This document shows positions 29,657-36,823 of a stretch of DNA of 37,352 nt, piece after piece. Made by a program: the position numbers and the translations under genes. Where the stretch lies: the NCBI GenBank assembly GCA_001794435.1, contig MGJU01000005.1, forward strand, positions 7,202 through 44,553. The letters run 5' to 3'. Origin of the DNA: Candidatus Yanofskybacteria bacterium RIFCSPHIGHO2_02_FULL_43_17. GTDB taxonomy: Bacteria > Patescibacteriota > Minisyncoccia > 2-02-FULL-40-12 > GWA2-44-9. The notes beneath the pieces were generated by a model, which did not search any database, had not been told where the DNA came from, and saw nothing but the letters and a program-made list of their open reading frames with translations. Each line of letters begins with the position of its first letter. The stretch's first letter is position 1.

Positions 29657-30514
29657 ATGGAATCTTTGAACTACTATTTACAACAAGCTCGGCAACTGCA
29701 CACGGCTCTTGGGCACTTTAACTTTGCCACGGCAGATGTGTTGAGAGGTATTGTGGAGGCGGCAAAGGATGCCGGTGCTCCGGCCGTTATGGTGGGAACA
29801 TCCGAGGGTGAGGCGGACTTTATTGGTCTTAAGGAGGCCGCTGCTTTAGCTCGGGCATTACGCGAAGAGTATGGTTTCCCGGTATTTCTCAACGCCGACC
29901 ATTTTAAGAGTTTTGATAAGTGTAAAGAGGCAATAAATGCCGGTTATGATTCGATAATTATAGACGCTTCTAAACTTCCCAACAAAGAAAATATCACGCT
30001 AACAAAACAAGTCGTAGATTATTGTCGTTCAGTGAACCCGGATATTTCTATAGAAGGTGAACTTGGATATTTGCGTGGTTCCTCGGAAGTTCAAGCAAAA
30101 ATTGAAATAAGTCCGACAGACTATTCTAAGCCGGAAGAGGTAGCGGATTTTGTTTCACGAACAGGGGTTGATCGTATGGCTATTGTTTTCGGCAATATCC
30201 ACGGAATTGTTACTGACCAGGAAGAGAAGTTGGATATCGAACATTTCTCGAAGATTATAGCCGTAGAACCCCGGCCCTACTATATTCTTCACGGCGCGTC
30301 AGGCCTTTCAGACGACGACGTAAGAGCCGCCATTAAAGAGGGAATAACCAATGTCCATTTCAATACTGAACTCCGGGTGGCATACAAAGAAGGCATTCAT
30401 CAAGTTTTTCACGATAAGCCCGGCGAAACCACCCCGTACAAATATTTAGCGCCAGCAGTTGAAGAAGTCAAAAAAGTCGTCGCTAAAAAGATACATTTGT
30501 TTATGGAGAAATAA
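29657..30514 (+). CDS. fba: class II fructose-bisphosphate aldolase family protein
   Basis: A 285-aa zinc-dependent aldolase. Seen: LGHFNFATADV at the N-terminus, the zinc region LNADHFKSFDKC with His, EGELGYLRG, the metal-binding GNIHG, LHGASGL, and an NTELRVAYK phosphate-binding region. It splits fructose 1,6-bisphosphate, or a related ketose phosphate such as tagatose bisphosphate, into two trioses. The order with the PfkB kinase suggests a shared pathway. The exact substrate is not certain. Confidence 0.88.
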   Translation: MESLNYYLQQARQLHTALGHFNFATADVLRGIVEAAKDAGAPAVMVGTSEGEADFIGLKEAAALARALREEYGFPVFLNADHFKSFDKCKEAINAGYDSIIIDASKLPNKENITLTKQVVDYCRSVNPDISIEGELGYLRGSSEVQAKIEISPTDYSKPEEVADFVSRTGVDRMAIVFGNIHGIVTDQEEKLDIEHFSKIIAVEPRPYYILHGASGLSDDDVRAAIKEGITNVHFNTELRVAYKEGIHQVFHDKPGETTPYKYLAPAVEEVKKVVAKKIHLFMEK

Positions 30515-30533
30515 ATTTTGTTGTAATGTGTTC

Positions 30534-31250
30534 ATGAATTTTACTATGAAGAAAGAGCCATCTCCAACTTTAGATACAGAGAGAGTCAATGACGCCAAAG
30601 AGGGAGTTTTATACGGACACTTTTTGATTATTGATGATAAAAATAGGTATGCTAGGCGCAATGAGCCAGAATTGCAAGAGGGCAAGATCATTCACTATTT
30701 GAACGTGATCAACTTTTTGGACGGAGATAAGAGGTTTCATCGCTTTAAACTTCTTAAGCAGATAGGTGGACTAGAGTATATTTTTACCCTAGCCGAATCC
30801 TTTGGATCTTATTCGGTATCATTCAAAACAAAGAAATATGAATATGCTATTGTGGGTTTGCATCCAGAAGACAGAGATGTTCTCTTCAGGACATTGGCGG
30901 ATTTTATTAAAAGTGTTGCGGAATTCGATCAGAATATTAAAGAAATTATGGCTTCTCCGGCTGATGCCCCTTATTCAAGAAAGGAAATGGAAGCGTGTAT
31001 AGAAGAAATACTTACTTCTCCAAACAACCAACTGACAAAAGAAGAAATAGTCTCGGAATATAGGGGTAATCAGGTTTTTGATCTATATTTTCGACTATTC
31101 GATAAAGTTTTTGAACGTAGCTTAAAACAAAGACATAGATCAGGCGGAAGATCACGTCTGTTTAAATCAATGTTTAGAAAATATCTTCCCGGATGGGAGA
31201 TAAGTAACGATTTTTCTATTGGCCATGACTTCGTTTTAAAGCGTAGATAA
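30534..31250 (+). CDS. hypothetical protein
   Basis: About 238 aa from the ATG at 30534, or 234 from 30546; a start at 30459 would overlap the aldolase gene. Soluble, rich in Lys, Arg, Phe and Tyr, with a KYEYAIVGLHPEDRDVLF middle and a basic C-terminus (KQRHRSGGRSRLFKSMFRKY). No recognised domain. Short spacers link it to the aldolase and bL25 genes on the same strand. Confidence 0.5.
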   Translation: MNFTMKKEPSPTLDTERVNDAKEGVLYGHFLIIDDKNRYARRNEPELQEGKIIHYLNVINFLDGDKRFHRFKLLKQIGGLEYIFTLAESFGSYSVSFKTKKYEYAIVGLHPEDRDVLFRTLADFIKSVAEFDQNIKEIMASPADAPYSRKEMEACIEEILTSPNNQLTKEEIVSEYRGNQVFDLYFRLFDKVFERSLKQRHRSGGRSRLFKSMFRKYLPGWEISNDFSIGHDFVLKRR

Positions 31251-31300
31251 CAATTGCATTTTAATCGTTTTTTTGATAACATAATCCAAGATTATTTAAT

Positions 31301-32005
31301 ATGACTAAATCTCAACAAAAAATTGAATTGAATGCTCAAAAAAGGGAAGTGTTGGGCAGCGGGGTCAAGAGGCTAAGAAGAGACGGATACATTCCGGCGG
31401 TTTTGTATGGAAAAGGCCAGGAATCTCTCCCGCTCCAGGTTTCTCTTAAGGACTTCAACAAGACACTTAAAATAGCAGGGGAGTCAACTTTGGTTTATGT
31501 GAATGTTAATGGCCAGTCATATCCGACCATTATCCACGATGTTTCAAGGGATACGCTGACCGACGGTATTTTACACGCCGATTTTTATAAAGTTCGTTTG
31601 GATGAGAAGATCAAGACCAATGTGCCGGTTGTGTTCATTGGCGAGTCGCCGGCGGTTAAAGAGTTAGGCGGTATCTTTGTCAGGAATGTGAATGAACTTG
31701 AGGTTGAGGCGCTTCCACAAAATTTGCCTCATGAATTGACTATCGATATTTCAGCGTTGAAAAATTTCGGCGACAAGATAACCATTAAGGATTTAAAACA
31801 AGGATTAGGCACTCTTGCGGAATTAACCGCTGAAGACGACGATGCTATTATAGCTACCGTTCAAGAACCGATGTCGGAAGAGGAACTCAAGGCATCTCTT
31901 GAAGCGCCAACAACCGGCGTAGAAGACGTAGAAGTTATCAAGAAAGAGAAGGAAGAAGAGGTTGTTGAAGAAGCGGTGGAAACTTCAGCTGGCGAGCAAA
32001 AGTAG
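31301..32005 (+). CDS. rplY: large-subunit ribosomal protein bL25 (Ctc/TL5 type)
   Basis: A 234-aa protein that binds 5S rRNA. The N-terminal L25 domain shows GSGVKRLRRDGYIPAVLYGKG and HDVSRDTL; the C-terminal TL5 beta domain shows HADFYKVRLDEKIKTNVPV and FVRNVNELEVEALP. An acidic tail (KEKEEEVVEEAVE) follows, as in many CTC-type L25 proteins. Confidence 0.92.
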   Translation: MTKSQQKIELNAQKREVLGSGVKRLRRDGYIPAVLYGKGQESLPLQVSLKDFNKTLKIAGESTLVYVNVNGQSYPTIIHDVSRDTLTDGILHADFYKVRLDEKIKTNVPVVFIGESPAVKELGGIFVRNVNELEVEALPQNLPHELTIDISALKNFGDKITIKDLKQGLGTLAELTAEDDDAIIATVQEPMSEEELKASLEAPTTGVEDVEVIKKEKEEEVVEEAVETSAGEQK

Positions 32006-32049
32006 CTTGTAAGATTGATGGTATTTTTCTTTCTTGCTATTTTTAAGGT

Positions 32050-32271
32050 ATGACTTTTAAGCCAAAACAACTTGATCCGGAGGCCGTTAAGGTGTTCAGT
32101 GAAACTGAAGTTGGTACATTGCTTGAGAATATTGACGGGAAGCTGGATTTAATTTTGGAAGGCCAGAATGGGATATGCGAGGATATTAGGGTCGTGAAAA
32201 GTGGCTACCAAAGTTTAGATAAACGGGTGGCTAAAACAGAGGCTCGTTTAGACGTTGTTGAAGCAAGATAA
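32050..32271 (+). CDS. small coiled-coil protein
   Basis: A 73-aa protein with a predicted helical, charged C-terminal half (LDKRVAKTEARLDVVEAR) that fits a short coiled coil. The first half contains TEVGTLLENIDGKLDLILEG. I recognise no family; similar short proteins are scattered in candidate-phyla genomes. A double terminator follows. Confidence 0.5.
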   Translation: MTFKPKQLDPEAVKVFSETEVGTLLENIDGKLDLILEGQNGICEDIRVVKSGYQSLDKRVAKTEARLDVVEAR

Positions 32272-32294
32272 GATTCTGTGTACCCTTAGTCATT

Positions 32295-32322
32295 AAAAAC
32301 TCCAGCGTTTGCCGGAGTTTTT
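32295..32322 (+). terminator. intrinsic terminator, first of two
   Basis: AAAAACTCC (32295-32303) and GGAGTTTTT (32314-32322) with an inner GC-gttt-GC pair, followed by CGC. The A and T tracts allow both directions. Confidence 0.8.
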
Positions 32323-32335
32323 CGCTAATTAGCCC

Positions 32336-32390
32336 AATACGTAAATCGGCTTACGTATTTAAAAATCCGCCGAAAAGACCGATTTTTTAT
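32336..32390 (+). terminator. hairpin plus second terminator
   Basis: AATACGTAA (32336-32344) pairs with TTACGTATT (32351-32359). It is followed by a weaker AAAAATC ... GATTTTTTATTG hairpin with a T-tract. Confidence 0.55.
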
Positions 32391-32403
32391 TGTTTATGGT
32401 GAG

Positions 32404-32445
32404 CTGTGTCCAGGTCTTGACACAGTAGGCATTAAATAGTAATAT
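32404..32445 (+). promoter_or_regulatory. consensus promoter overlapped by an inverted repeat
   Basis: TTGACA (32417-32422), a 17-nt spacer and TAATAT (32440-32445). CTGTGTC (32404-32410) and GACACAG (32419-32425) form a perfect 7-bp inverted repeat overlapping the -35 box, a plausible operator. Confidence 0.6.
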
Positions 32446-32473
32446 GGCAATCGAAGGTGGGGGAGGTGGCAAC

Positions 32474-32770
32474 ATGAAAAGGACCGAAGTAAAGAGGATA
32501 ATGGTTGATTCGCTCAGATTGGCTGAAGAGTGCAAGAAGGAAGCCAGAACAAGTTCGGCAACAGCCGATGGTATCATGACGGCTATAATTGCAGTGGGTA
32601 TTTTTAGAACTCTTTGTCGGATGCCCCAATCTGAAAGTGATTCTCCTGTAGTTTCGGACGAAAATGGTAGATACCAAGAAGTAAATTTTGAAAAACCTGA
32701 GCGCAACTTAACAAAAAAGAGTAGCACTCAATCATACGGTTTTCCGCCAAAGGGATTAGGGATCTGGTAA
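32474..32770 (+). CDS. small hypothetical protein
   Basis: A 98-aa protein. The ATG at 32474 has a strong GGGGGAGGTGG upstream, and the upstream ATG (32444) lies in the -10 box, so the shorter form is chosen. Lys/Arg/Ser-rich with a short semi-hydrophobic stretch GIMTAIIAVGIFRTLC. No domain recognised. Its strong promoter and ribosome site mark it as an independently expressed gene. Confidence 0.5.
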   Translation: MKRTEVKRIMVDSLRLAEECKKEARTSSATADGIMTAIIAVGIFRTLCRMPQSESDSPVVSDENGRYQEVNFEKPERNLTKKSSTQSYGFPPKGLGIW

Positions 32771-32791
32771 TCTGTTGACGGCCTAGTAAGA

Positions 32792-32832
32792 CTCACAAAG
32801 AGTTCGCTCTTCTGTGAGCTTTTTATTTTTAG
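32792..32832 (+). terminator. intrinsic terminator
   Basis: CTCACA-a-AGAG-ttcg-CTCT-tc-TGTGAG (32792-32818) followed by CTTTTTATTTTT. Confidence 0.8.
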
Positions 32833-32870
32833 AACTTCGTCAATTAACGCCAAAGCATCCAGAGAGCGAA

Positions 32871-33142
32871 GCTGTTAAATAATTTTTATAGCGTTTACGC
32901 CCCCTTACTACAAATCTAAGATAATTTGGATATTGTTCAGGCAATCCGAGCCACCAAAAAACTGCTTGATATATCAAACAGTTTTTTGGTGTAGCTCTCA
33001 AAAATTTAGCCGGAAAACCCGCCTAAATTTTATCTCATAAAACTTAGGCGGGGCAAACGGATGCTAAATTTTTGTCTGAACAATGATAAATTATCGTAGG
33101 GATTTGTTAATGGGGCGGAAGGCGTAAAAAATTATTTAGCAG
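32871..33142. repeat. 270-bp structured element with long inverted arms
   Basis: Outer arms of about 72 bp (32871-32944 and 33072-33142) are imperfect inverted repeats, visibly similar over their whole length. Two hairpins lie inside: CACCAAAAAACTG ... CAGTTTTTTGGTG (32952-32991, with a TTGATATATCAA core) and AAAAATTTAGC ... GCTAAATTTTT (33000-33073), which encloses CCCGCCTAA/TTAGGCGGG (33018-33052). The right arm overlaps the last codons and stop of prfA. Either a MITE-like element or a structured RNA; this spacer holds nothing else. Confidence 0.7.
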
Positions 33143-33875
33143 TTTCGCTCTCATTCATTCCAACAGCTAATTTTTCGAATATCTTATCCAAGTCGCCGTT
33201 GAGGATGCGGTCTATGTTGCCCCAGCTTTTTTTGATCCGGTGATCGGTAATGCGGTCTTGGGGAAAGTTGTAGGTTCTTATCTTCTCCGAACGCTCGCCG
33301 GAGCCTACCTGCTTTCTTCTCTCCTCGGTAATGTTTCCGGTTGCTTCCATCTTTTTGATCTCCAATAGTTTCGAGCGCAGTATTTCCATTGCCTTGTCTC
33401 TGTTCCTTTGCTGGCTTCTTTCAGAGCGGGATGAGACGACAATTCCTGACGGCTTGTGGAGTACCCTTACGGCCGTCTCAACTTTATTGACATTCTGTCC
33501 TCCCGGGCCACCGGCTCGAGAAAAACTCACCTCTATTTCATCCGGCCTTATTTGAACGTCACTCTCGGTGGCTTTTTGGAGTACCGCAACTGTGGCCGTA
33601 GAAGTGTGAACGCGTCCTGATTTTTCTGTTTTGGGAACACGTTGAACTCGGTGGACTCCCGACTCATTGGTCATTCTATCAACCCCCTCTCCTTTCAATT
33701 CAAATACCATTGACTTATAACCGCCTATGTCGTTCTGGTTGTAGTCGATTACCTCAAAACCCCACCCTTTTGTTTGGGCGTATCTTTTGTACATATTGAA
33801 TAAATCTGCGGCAAAAAGAGCGGCTTCATTACCGCCCGTTCCAGCTCTTATTTCGACTATTACACTATTCGCCAT
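33132..33875 (-). CDS. prfA: peptide chain release factor 1, lacking domain 1
   Basis: A 247-aa RF1 that starts almost directly at the [13 protein letters not shown] motif (residues 10-22). It keeps the codon-recognition loop [17 protein letters not shown] with the PxT tripeptide and the catalytic GGQ in [12 protein letters not shown] (125-127), so it should read UAG/UAA and hydrolyse peptidyl-tRNA. Canonical RF1 is ~350-360 aa with ~100 residues of coiled-coil domain 1 before this point. I find no such segment upstream in any frame. The ATG at 33875 is chosen over a TTG at 33908. It follows rpmE, a common order. Confidence 0.85.
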   Translation of the reverse strand: MANSVIVEIRAGTGGNEAALFAADLFNMYKRYAQTKGWGFEVIDYNQNDIGGYKSMVFELKGEGVDRMTNESGVHRVQRVPKTEKSGRVHTSTATVAVLQKATESDVQIRPDEIEVSFSRAGGPGGQNVNKVETAVRVLHKPSGIVVSSRSERSQQRNRDKAMEILRSKLLEIKKMEATGNITEERRKQVGSGERSEKIRTYNFPQDRITDHRIKKSWGNIDRILNGDLDKIFEKLAVGMNESETAK

Positions 33876-33895
33876 TTTATAACTTGCTGGCCGCT

Positions 33896-33916
33896 CTCCG
33901 ACTGACAACGTCGGAG
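33896..33916. promoter_or_regulatory. hairpin in the prfA leader
   Basis: CTCCGAC (33896-33902) and GTCGGAG (33910-33916) with a 7-nt loop lie 20 nt before the prfA ATG. It could affect translation start, but no mechanism is proven. Confidence 0.4.
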
Positions 33917-33962
33917 TACGCTCTTGGCCAATATTTTCGTTAAAAACTCCGTTTGCTCCTCA

Positions 33963-33978
33963 CCATATTATAATATGG
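33963..33978 (-). promoter_or_regulatory. 16-bp palindrome containing a -10 box
   Basis: CCATATTATAATATGG is a perfect palindrome. It contains TATAAT on both strands and lies between prfA and rpmE, so it may be a prfA promoter and/or a regulator site. Confidence 0.45.
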
Positions 33979-34038
33979 CTTGTCGCAATACTCGCTTTTG
34001 CCTCAATCTTGACCAAGCCAGCCATATTCCAAAGAGAT

Positions 34039-34266
34039 TTATTTGCTCTTTTTCACTTTCTCCGCCGATCTTTCTAATCGTTTCTTGAACTTTTCAACTC
34101 TTCCTCTGGTGTCCAGTATTTTTTCCGTGCCAGTATAAAAAGGATGGCACTTTGCACAAATACCGGTGTTGATTTCTGGCAATGTCGAACCGGTGACCCA
34201 TTCATTGCCGCAAGCGCATTTCACCTTGGCGTTCGGATAGTATTGTGGATGTATGTCTTGTTTCAT
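34039..34266 (-). CDS. rpmE: large-subunit ribosomal protein bL31
   Basis: A 75-aa bL31. Begins [23 protein letters not shown] and shows the zinc site CACG plus [10 protein letters not shown], with a Lys/Arg-rich C-terminus. The four cysteine positions for zinc are CAC and CAKC. It sits on the 50S subunit near the inter-subunit bridge. Usually rpmE precedes prfA, as here. Confidence 0.93.
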   Translation of the reverse strand: MKQDIHPQYYPNAKVKCACGNEWVTGSTLPEINTGICAKCHPFYTGTEKILDTRGRVEKFKKRLERSAEKVKKSK

Positions 34267-34328
34267 GGCTAATTAACGGCTATTCTAATATATTATCTTG
34301 TTAAAGTCAAAGTTGTGGCGCGGGAGTG

Positions 34329-34357
34329 TTGATTTTTTTAATCCGTTGATGTAATAT
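34329..34357 (+). promoter_or_regulatory. promoter of rpsB-tsf
   Basis: TTGATT (34329-34334), a 17-nt spacer and TAATAT (34352-34357), giving an ~80-nt leader before rpsB. Confidence 0.55.
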
Positions 34358-34372
34358 ATCAAGGTTGAAATA

Positions 34373-34404
34373 TGCCAGGCAGTGAAAGTCTCGACTGCCT
34401 GGCG
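34373..34404 (+). ncRNA. candidate S2 leader hairpin
   Basis: TGCCAGGCAGT (34373-34383) pairs with ACTGCCTGGCG (34394-34404), a 10-bp perfect stem plus one wobble pair and a 10-nt loop. It is followed by a twofold ATTATTTGG repeat up to the ATG. Its place in the 5' leader fits an autoregulatory ribosomal-protein leader, as known for rpsB-tsf in other bacteria; that mechanism is an inference. Confidence 0.5.
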
Positions 34405-34438
34405 ACAGTGTAATTATTTGGGACTGCTATTATTTGGT

Positions 34439-35128
34439 ATGGCAGAATTTAACAGCGTACAAATTCCTTATGAGGATATGCTTAGAGCAGGTATGCATTT
34501 CGGTCGTAAAAAGACCGTTTTTAACCCTGCAATGGAAAGGTATGTTTTCACGGTCAGGGATGGCATTTGCATAATCGATCTTTTGAAAACCCAGACCCAA
34601 CTAAACAACTCGATAGAATTTATCAAGACAACTATCGGGAACGGAGGCCTGGTTTTGTTCGTATCTCTTACCAAACAGTCTTCTGATAAGGCGAAGGACT
34701 TAGCTGAATCATTGAATATGCCCTATGTTCTTGATAGGTGGCTTGGAGGAACCTTAACCAACTTCAAGGTTATAAGCGAGAGGGTCAAAAAACTTGAGGA
34801 AATGGAACAGGCTCAAAAGAGCGGAGAACTTGATAAGTACACGAAAAAGGAACGAACCGTGTTCGCAAAAGAGCTTGAAAAGATGCAAACCAAATTCGGC
34901 GGACTCAGAAAATTGACAAGAGTGCCGGATGCTATTTTTGTCTCTTCTTTAAAGGAAAGTGAATTGCCGGTTCATGAAGCCAAGAGAATGGGCGTGAAAA
35001 TAGTCGGTATCGCCAATACCGACTCCAATCCGGAAGAGATCAACTATATCATTCCCGCAAACGACAGATCTAAAAAGTCGGTCGACTTGATAATCGAAGC
35101 AATAAAGAAAGAAGTTTTGGAAAACTAA
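34439..35128 (+). CDS. rpsB: small-subunit ribosomal protein uS2
   Basis: A 229-aa uS2, with LRAGMHFGRKKTVFNPAM, the IIDLLKTQ segment, a DRWLGGTLTNFKVI motif, KLTRVPDAIFV and a PEEINYIIPANDRS segment; these are conserved S2 motifs. The ATG at 34439 is preferred; an upstream in-frame start at 34382 lies in the leader hairpin. tsf follows, the classic rpsB-tsf order. Confidence 0.95.
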   Translation: MAEFNSVQIPYEDMLRAGMHFGRKKTVFNPAMERYVFTVRDGICIIDLLKTQTQLNNSIEFIKTTIGNGGLVLFVSLTKQSSDKAKDLAESLNMPYVLDRWLGGTLTNFKVISERVKKLEEMEQAQKSGELDKYTKKERTVFAKELEKMQTKFGGLRKLTRVPDAIFVSSLKESELPVHEAKRMGVKIVGIANTDSNPEEINYIIPANDRSKKSVDLIIEAIKKEVLEN

Positions 35129-35186
35129 TTGTGGAGAAGGACCCGTGTTTTAGCCGGGCCTGCGTAGATATTAGGATACAAAGTAA

Positions 35187-35639
35187 ATGGCAAGTGATTT
35201 GGAAAAAATAAAACACCTTCGCGACTCAACGGGTCTGTCTTTGGGTCAGATCAAAAAATCTCTTGATGAGGCTGGCGGAGATGTGGCAAGGGCTATGGAG
35301 GCACTTAAGGCCCACGGTATCTCTGTTGCGGAGAAGAAGTCGGCTCGCGAGGTCAAAGAAGGCGTGGTTGACGCATATATCCACGCCACCAAAAAACTGG
35401 GCGCCATGATAGAGGTTTTGTGCGAGACAGATTTTGTGGCCAGAAACATAGAGTTTCAAAAATTAGCCCACGAATTGGCAATGCAAGTCGCGGCTGCAAA
35501 ACCGGGAACAGTGGAAGACTTGCTATCCCAACCATTTATTAAAGACCAAGACATTACAGTCCAAGACTTTATCAATCAACACATCGCTAAGCTGGGAGAG
35601 AATATACAGATAGGCAGGTTTGAAATATTTCAGTTGTAA
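35187..35639 (+). CDS. tsf: elongation factor Ts (short form)
   Basis: A 150-aa EF-Ts, the nucleotide exchange factor for EF-Tu. Seen: a UBA-like N-terminus (LRDSTGLSLGQIKKSLDEAGGD), the TDFVARN motif (ETDFVARN) and HELAMQVAA. It lacks much of the C-terminal core found in the ~280-aa enterobacterial form, as in short EF-Ts of Thermus-type bacteria. It follows rpsB after a 58-bp gap. Confidence 0.92.
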   Translation: MASDLEKIKHLRDSTGLSLGQIKKSLDEAGGDVARAMEALKAHGISVAEKKSAREVKEGVVDAYIHATKKLGAMIEVLCETDFVARNIEFQKLAHELAMQVAAAKPGTVEDLLSQPFIKDQDITVQDFINQHIAKLGENIQIGRFEIFQL

Positions 35640-35641
35640 AT

Positions 35642-35762
35642 CCTAAACCCTAATCTCTAAACACTAAACAAGCTCAAAATTCAAATCTCCAAAATTTTAT
35701 AATTTTGGGATTTCATTATTAGAAAGTTGTTTAGAAATTAGAAATTAGAAATTAGAAATTTG
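35642..35762. repeat. heptamer array H: inverted 7-bp repeats around a hairpin
   Basis: Left units cctaaac, cctaatc, tctaaac, actaaac (35642-35669); central palindrome CCAAAATT-ttat-AATTTTGG (35689-35708); right units tgtttag, aaattag (three times), aaatttg (35728-35762). The last unit abuts the next gene's start, as at arrays B and C. Confidence 0.75.
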
Positions 35763-36488
35763 TTTCTTCTTATCCCCCTTATTTTAATTGTGATATCAGC
35801 TGGCGGGGTTTTATTTATTATCTGGCGAAAATTGCCGCGCCTTGAAAAGTTGGCTGAAGCTGAGAGCGTTAACAGAGCTTCTTTTCGCGGAGAGAGATCC
35901 GACAAAGACTCCGCTAAAACAGGAATCCTTTCCGAGACGCAAAGCCGGGTTTATGCGGAGAGTGGTTGGTGCCATGTTTTTTTTGATCTTTGTCCGGAGA
36001 TCCGGAATTGGGCTAAGAATATCAAGGCGAAAGAATACAAGGAGATGTGGCTTATCGAAACAGAGAAGCTTCTTAGGCGACTTCGGGTGGCTTCATTAAA
36101 AATGGACCGTTTCTCCGATTCTCTCATCACGAAAATAAGAAAGCAGACCCATTCTGGCGGTAACTCTGCTTTTTCTGTTGAAGAGATAAAAAATCAGCAA
36201 GACACAAAGGCAGAAGATGGCAAAGTGGAGTTCAAGAAAAACGAGCAAAGATTAATAATAGAAATAGCGAAAAACCCCAAAAACGCGGCGCTTTACGAAG
36301 AATTAGGTGACCTTTATTCTGGGGCGGGTGATTATAAGGATGCCAAGGAATCATATGAAGCGGCGATAGAACTTAATTCTAACAGCGAAGGATTAAAGAA
36401 AAAACTCTCACAAATACTCGAAAAATTAGACCCCGTAAAATCGCAAAACGATTATGGGGCAGGCAAATCCGACGGTTCTCAAAATTAG
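35760..36488 (+). CDS. TPR-containing membrane protein
   Basis: A 242-aa protein from a TTG start that overlaps the heptamer array; no better start exists nearby. A membrane helix (about residues 3-22) is followed by a basic helical region and a C-terminal tetratricopeptide repeat (NAALYEELGDLYSGAGDYKDAKESYEAAIEL). TPR units mediate protein binding. Two repeat-like stretches are inside: a Ser/Arg-rich FRGERSDKDSAKTG segment near residue 43, and the last residues (SQNDYGAGKSDGSQN) from a palindrome. Confidence 0.65.
   Translation: MFLLIPLILIVISAGGVLFIIWRKLPRLEKLAEAESVNRASFRGERSDKDSAKTGILSETQSRVYAESGWCHVFFDLCPEIRNWAKNIKAKEYKEMWLIETEKLLRRLRVASLKMDRFSDSLITKIRKQTHSGGNSAFSVEEIKNQQDTKAEDGKVEFKKNEQRLIIEIAKNPKNAALYEELGDLYSGAGDYKDAKESYEAAIELNSNSEGLKKKLSQILEKLDPVKSQNDYGAGKSDGSQN
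36431..36464. repeat. palindrome with GGGGCAGGC tail at the end of the TPR gene
   Basis: CCCCGTAAAATCG (36431-36443) pairs imperfectly with CGATTATGGGG (36449-36459), followed by CAGGC. It encodes the last residues before the stop codon. Confidence 0.6.
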
Positions 36489-36498
36489 TTTTTTGTGG

Positions 36499-36504
36499 TA
36501 AAAT
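36499..36504 (+). promoter_or_regulatory. -10 box for the tRNA cluster
   Basis: TGGTAAAAT (extended -10) lies 23 nt upstream of tRNA-Thr(UGU). Confidence 0.45.
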
Positions 36505-36527
36505 ATATGTGTGCCTAGCGTTATTAA

Positions 36528-36600
36528 GCCACCTTAGCTCAGTTGGTAGAGCGCCACTTTTGTAAAGTGGATGTCGTCAGTTCGAATCTGACAGGTGGCT
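36528..36600 (+). tRNA. tRNA-Thr(UGU)
   Basis: A complete cloverleaf: acceptor GCCACCT/AGGTGGC, D arm GCTC..GAGC, anticodon stem CCACT/AGTGG with loop TTTGTAA (anticodon TGT), T arm GTCAG-TTCGAAT-CTGAC. CCA is not encoded. Together with the GGU tRNA it covers threonine codons. Confidence 0.95.
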
Positions 36601-36629
36601 CTACAATTTGTTTAACAAATTGTCAAATC

Positions 36630-36713
36630 GGGGGTGTACTCAAGTAGTCAACGAGGGCAGACTGTAAATCTGCTGGCCATCGGCCTACGTAGGTGCAAAT
36701 CCTACCGCCCCCA
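36630..36713 (+). tRNA. tRNA-Tyr(GUA)
   Basis: Acceptor GGGGGTG/CGCCCCC, anticodon stem GCAGA/TCTGC with loop CTGTAAA (anticodon GTA), a long variable arm typical of bacterial tRNA-Tyr, and T arm GTAGG-TGCAAAT-CCTAC. It is a substrate for the Tgt encoded at 18263, since queuosine targets GUN anticodons. Confidence 0.95.
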
Positions 36714-36799
36714 CTCGATTCGTCACTCAAAGTGACTCACTCGTGGTAAACCACACCAAAAAGATCCTAGTGGTCTTTTTGAGCTTGACGAATCGAGTG
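36712..36799. repeat. inverted repeat with inner terminator hairpin after tRNA-Tyr
   Basis: CACTCGATTCGTCA (36712-36725) and TGACGAATCGAGTG (36786-36799) are perfect 14-bp inverted arms, beginning in the last bases of tRNA-Tyr. Inside is AAAAAGA-t-CC-tagt-GG-TCTTTTT (36758-36780), a likely terminator. A CCTGAGC ... TCGAAGG hairpin follows (36801-36819). Confidence 0.7.
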
Positions 36800-36823
36800 C
36801 CCTGAGCGATAGTCGAAGGGCAT

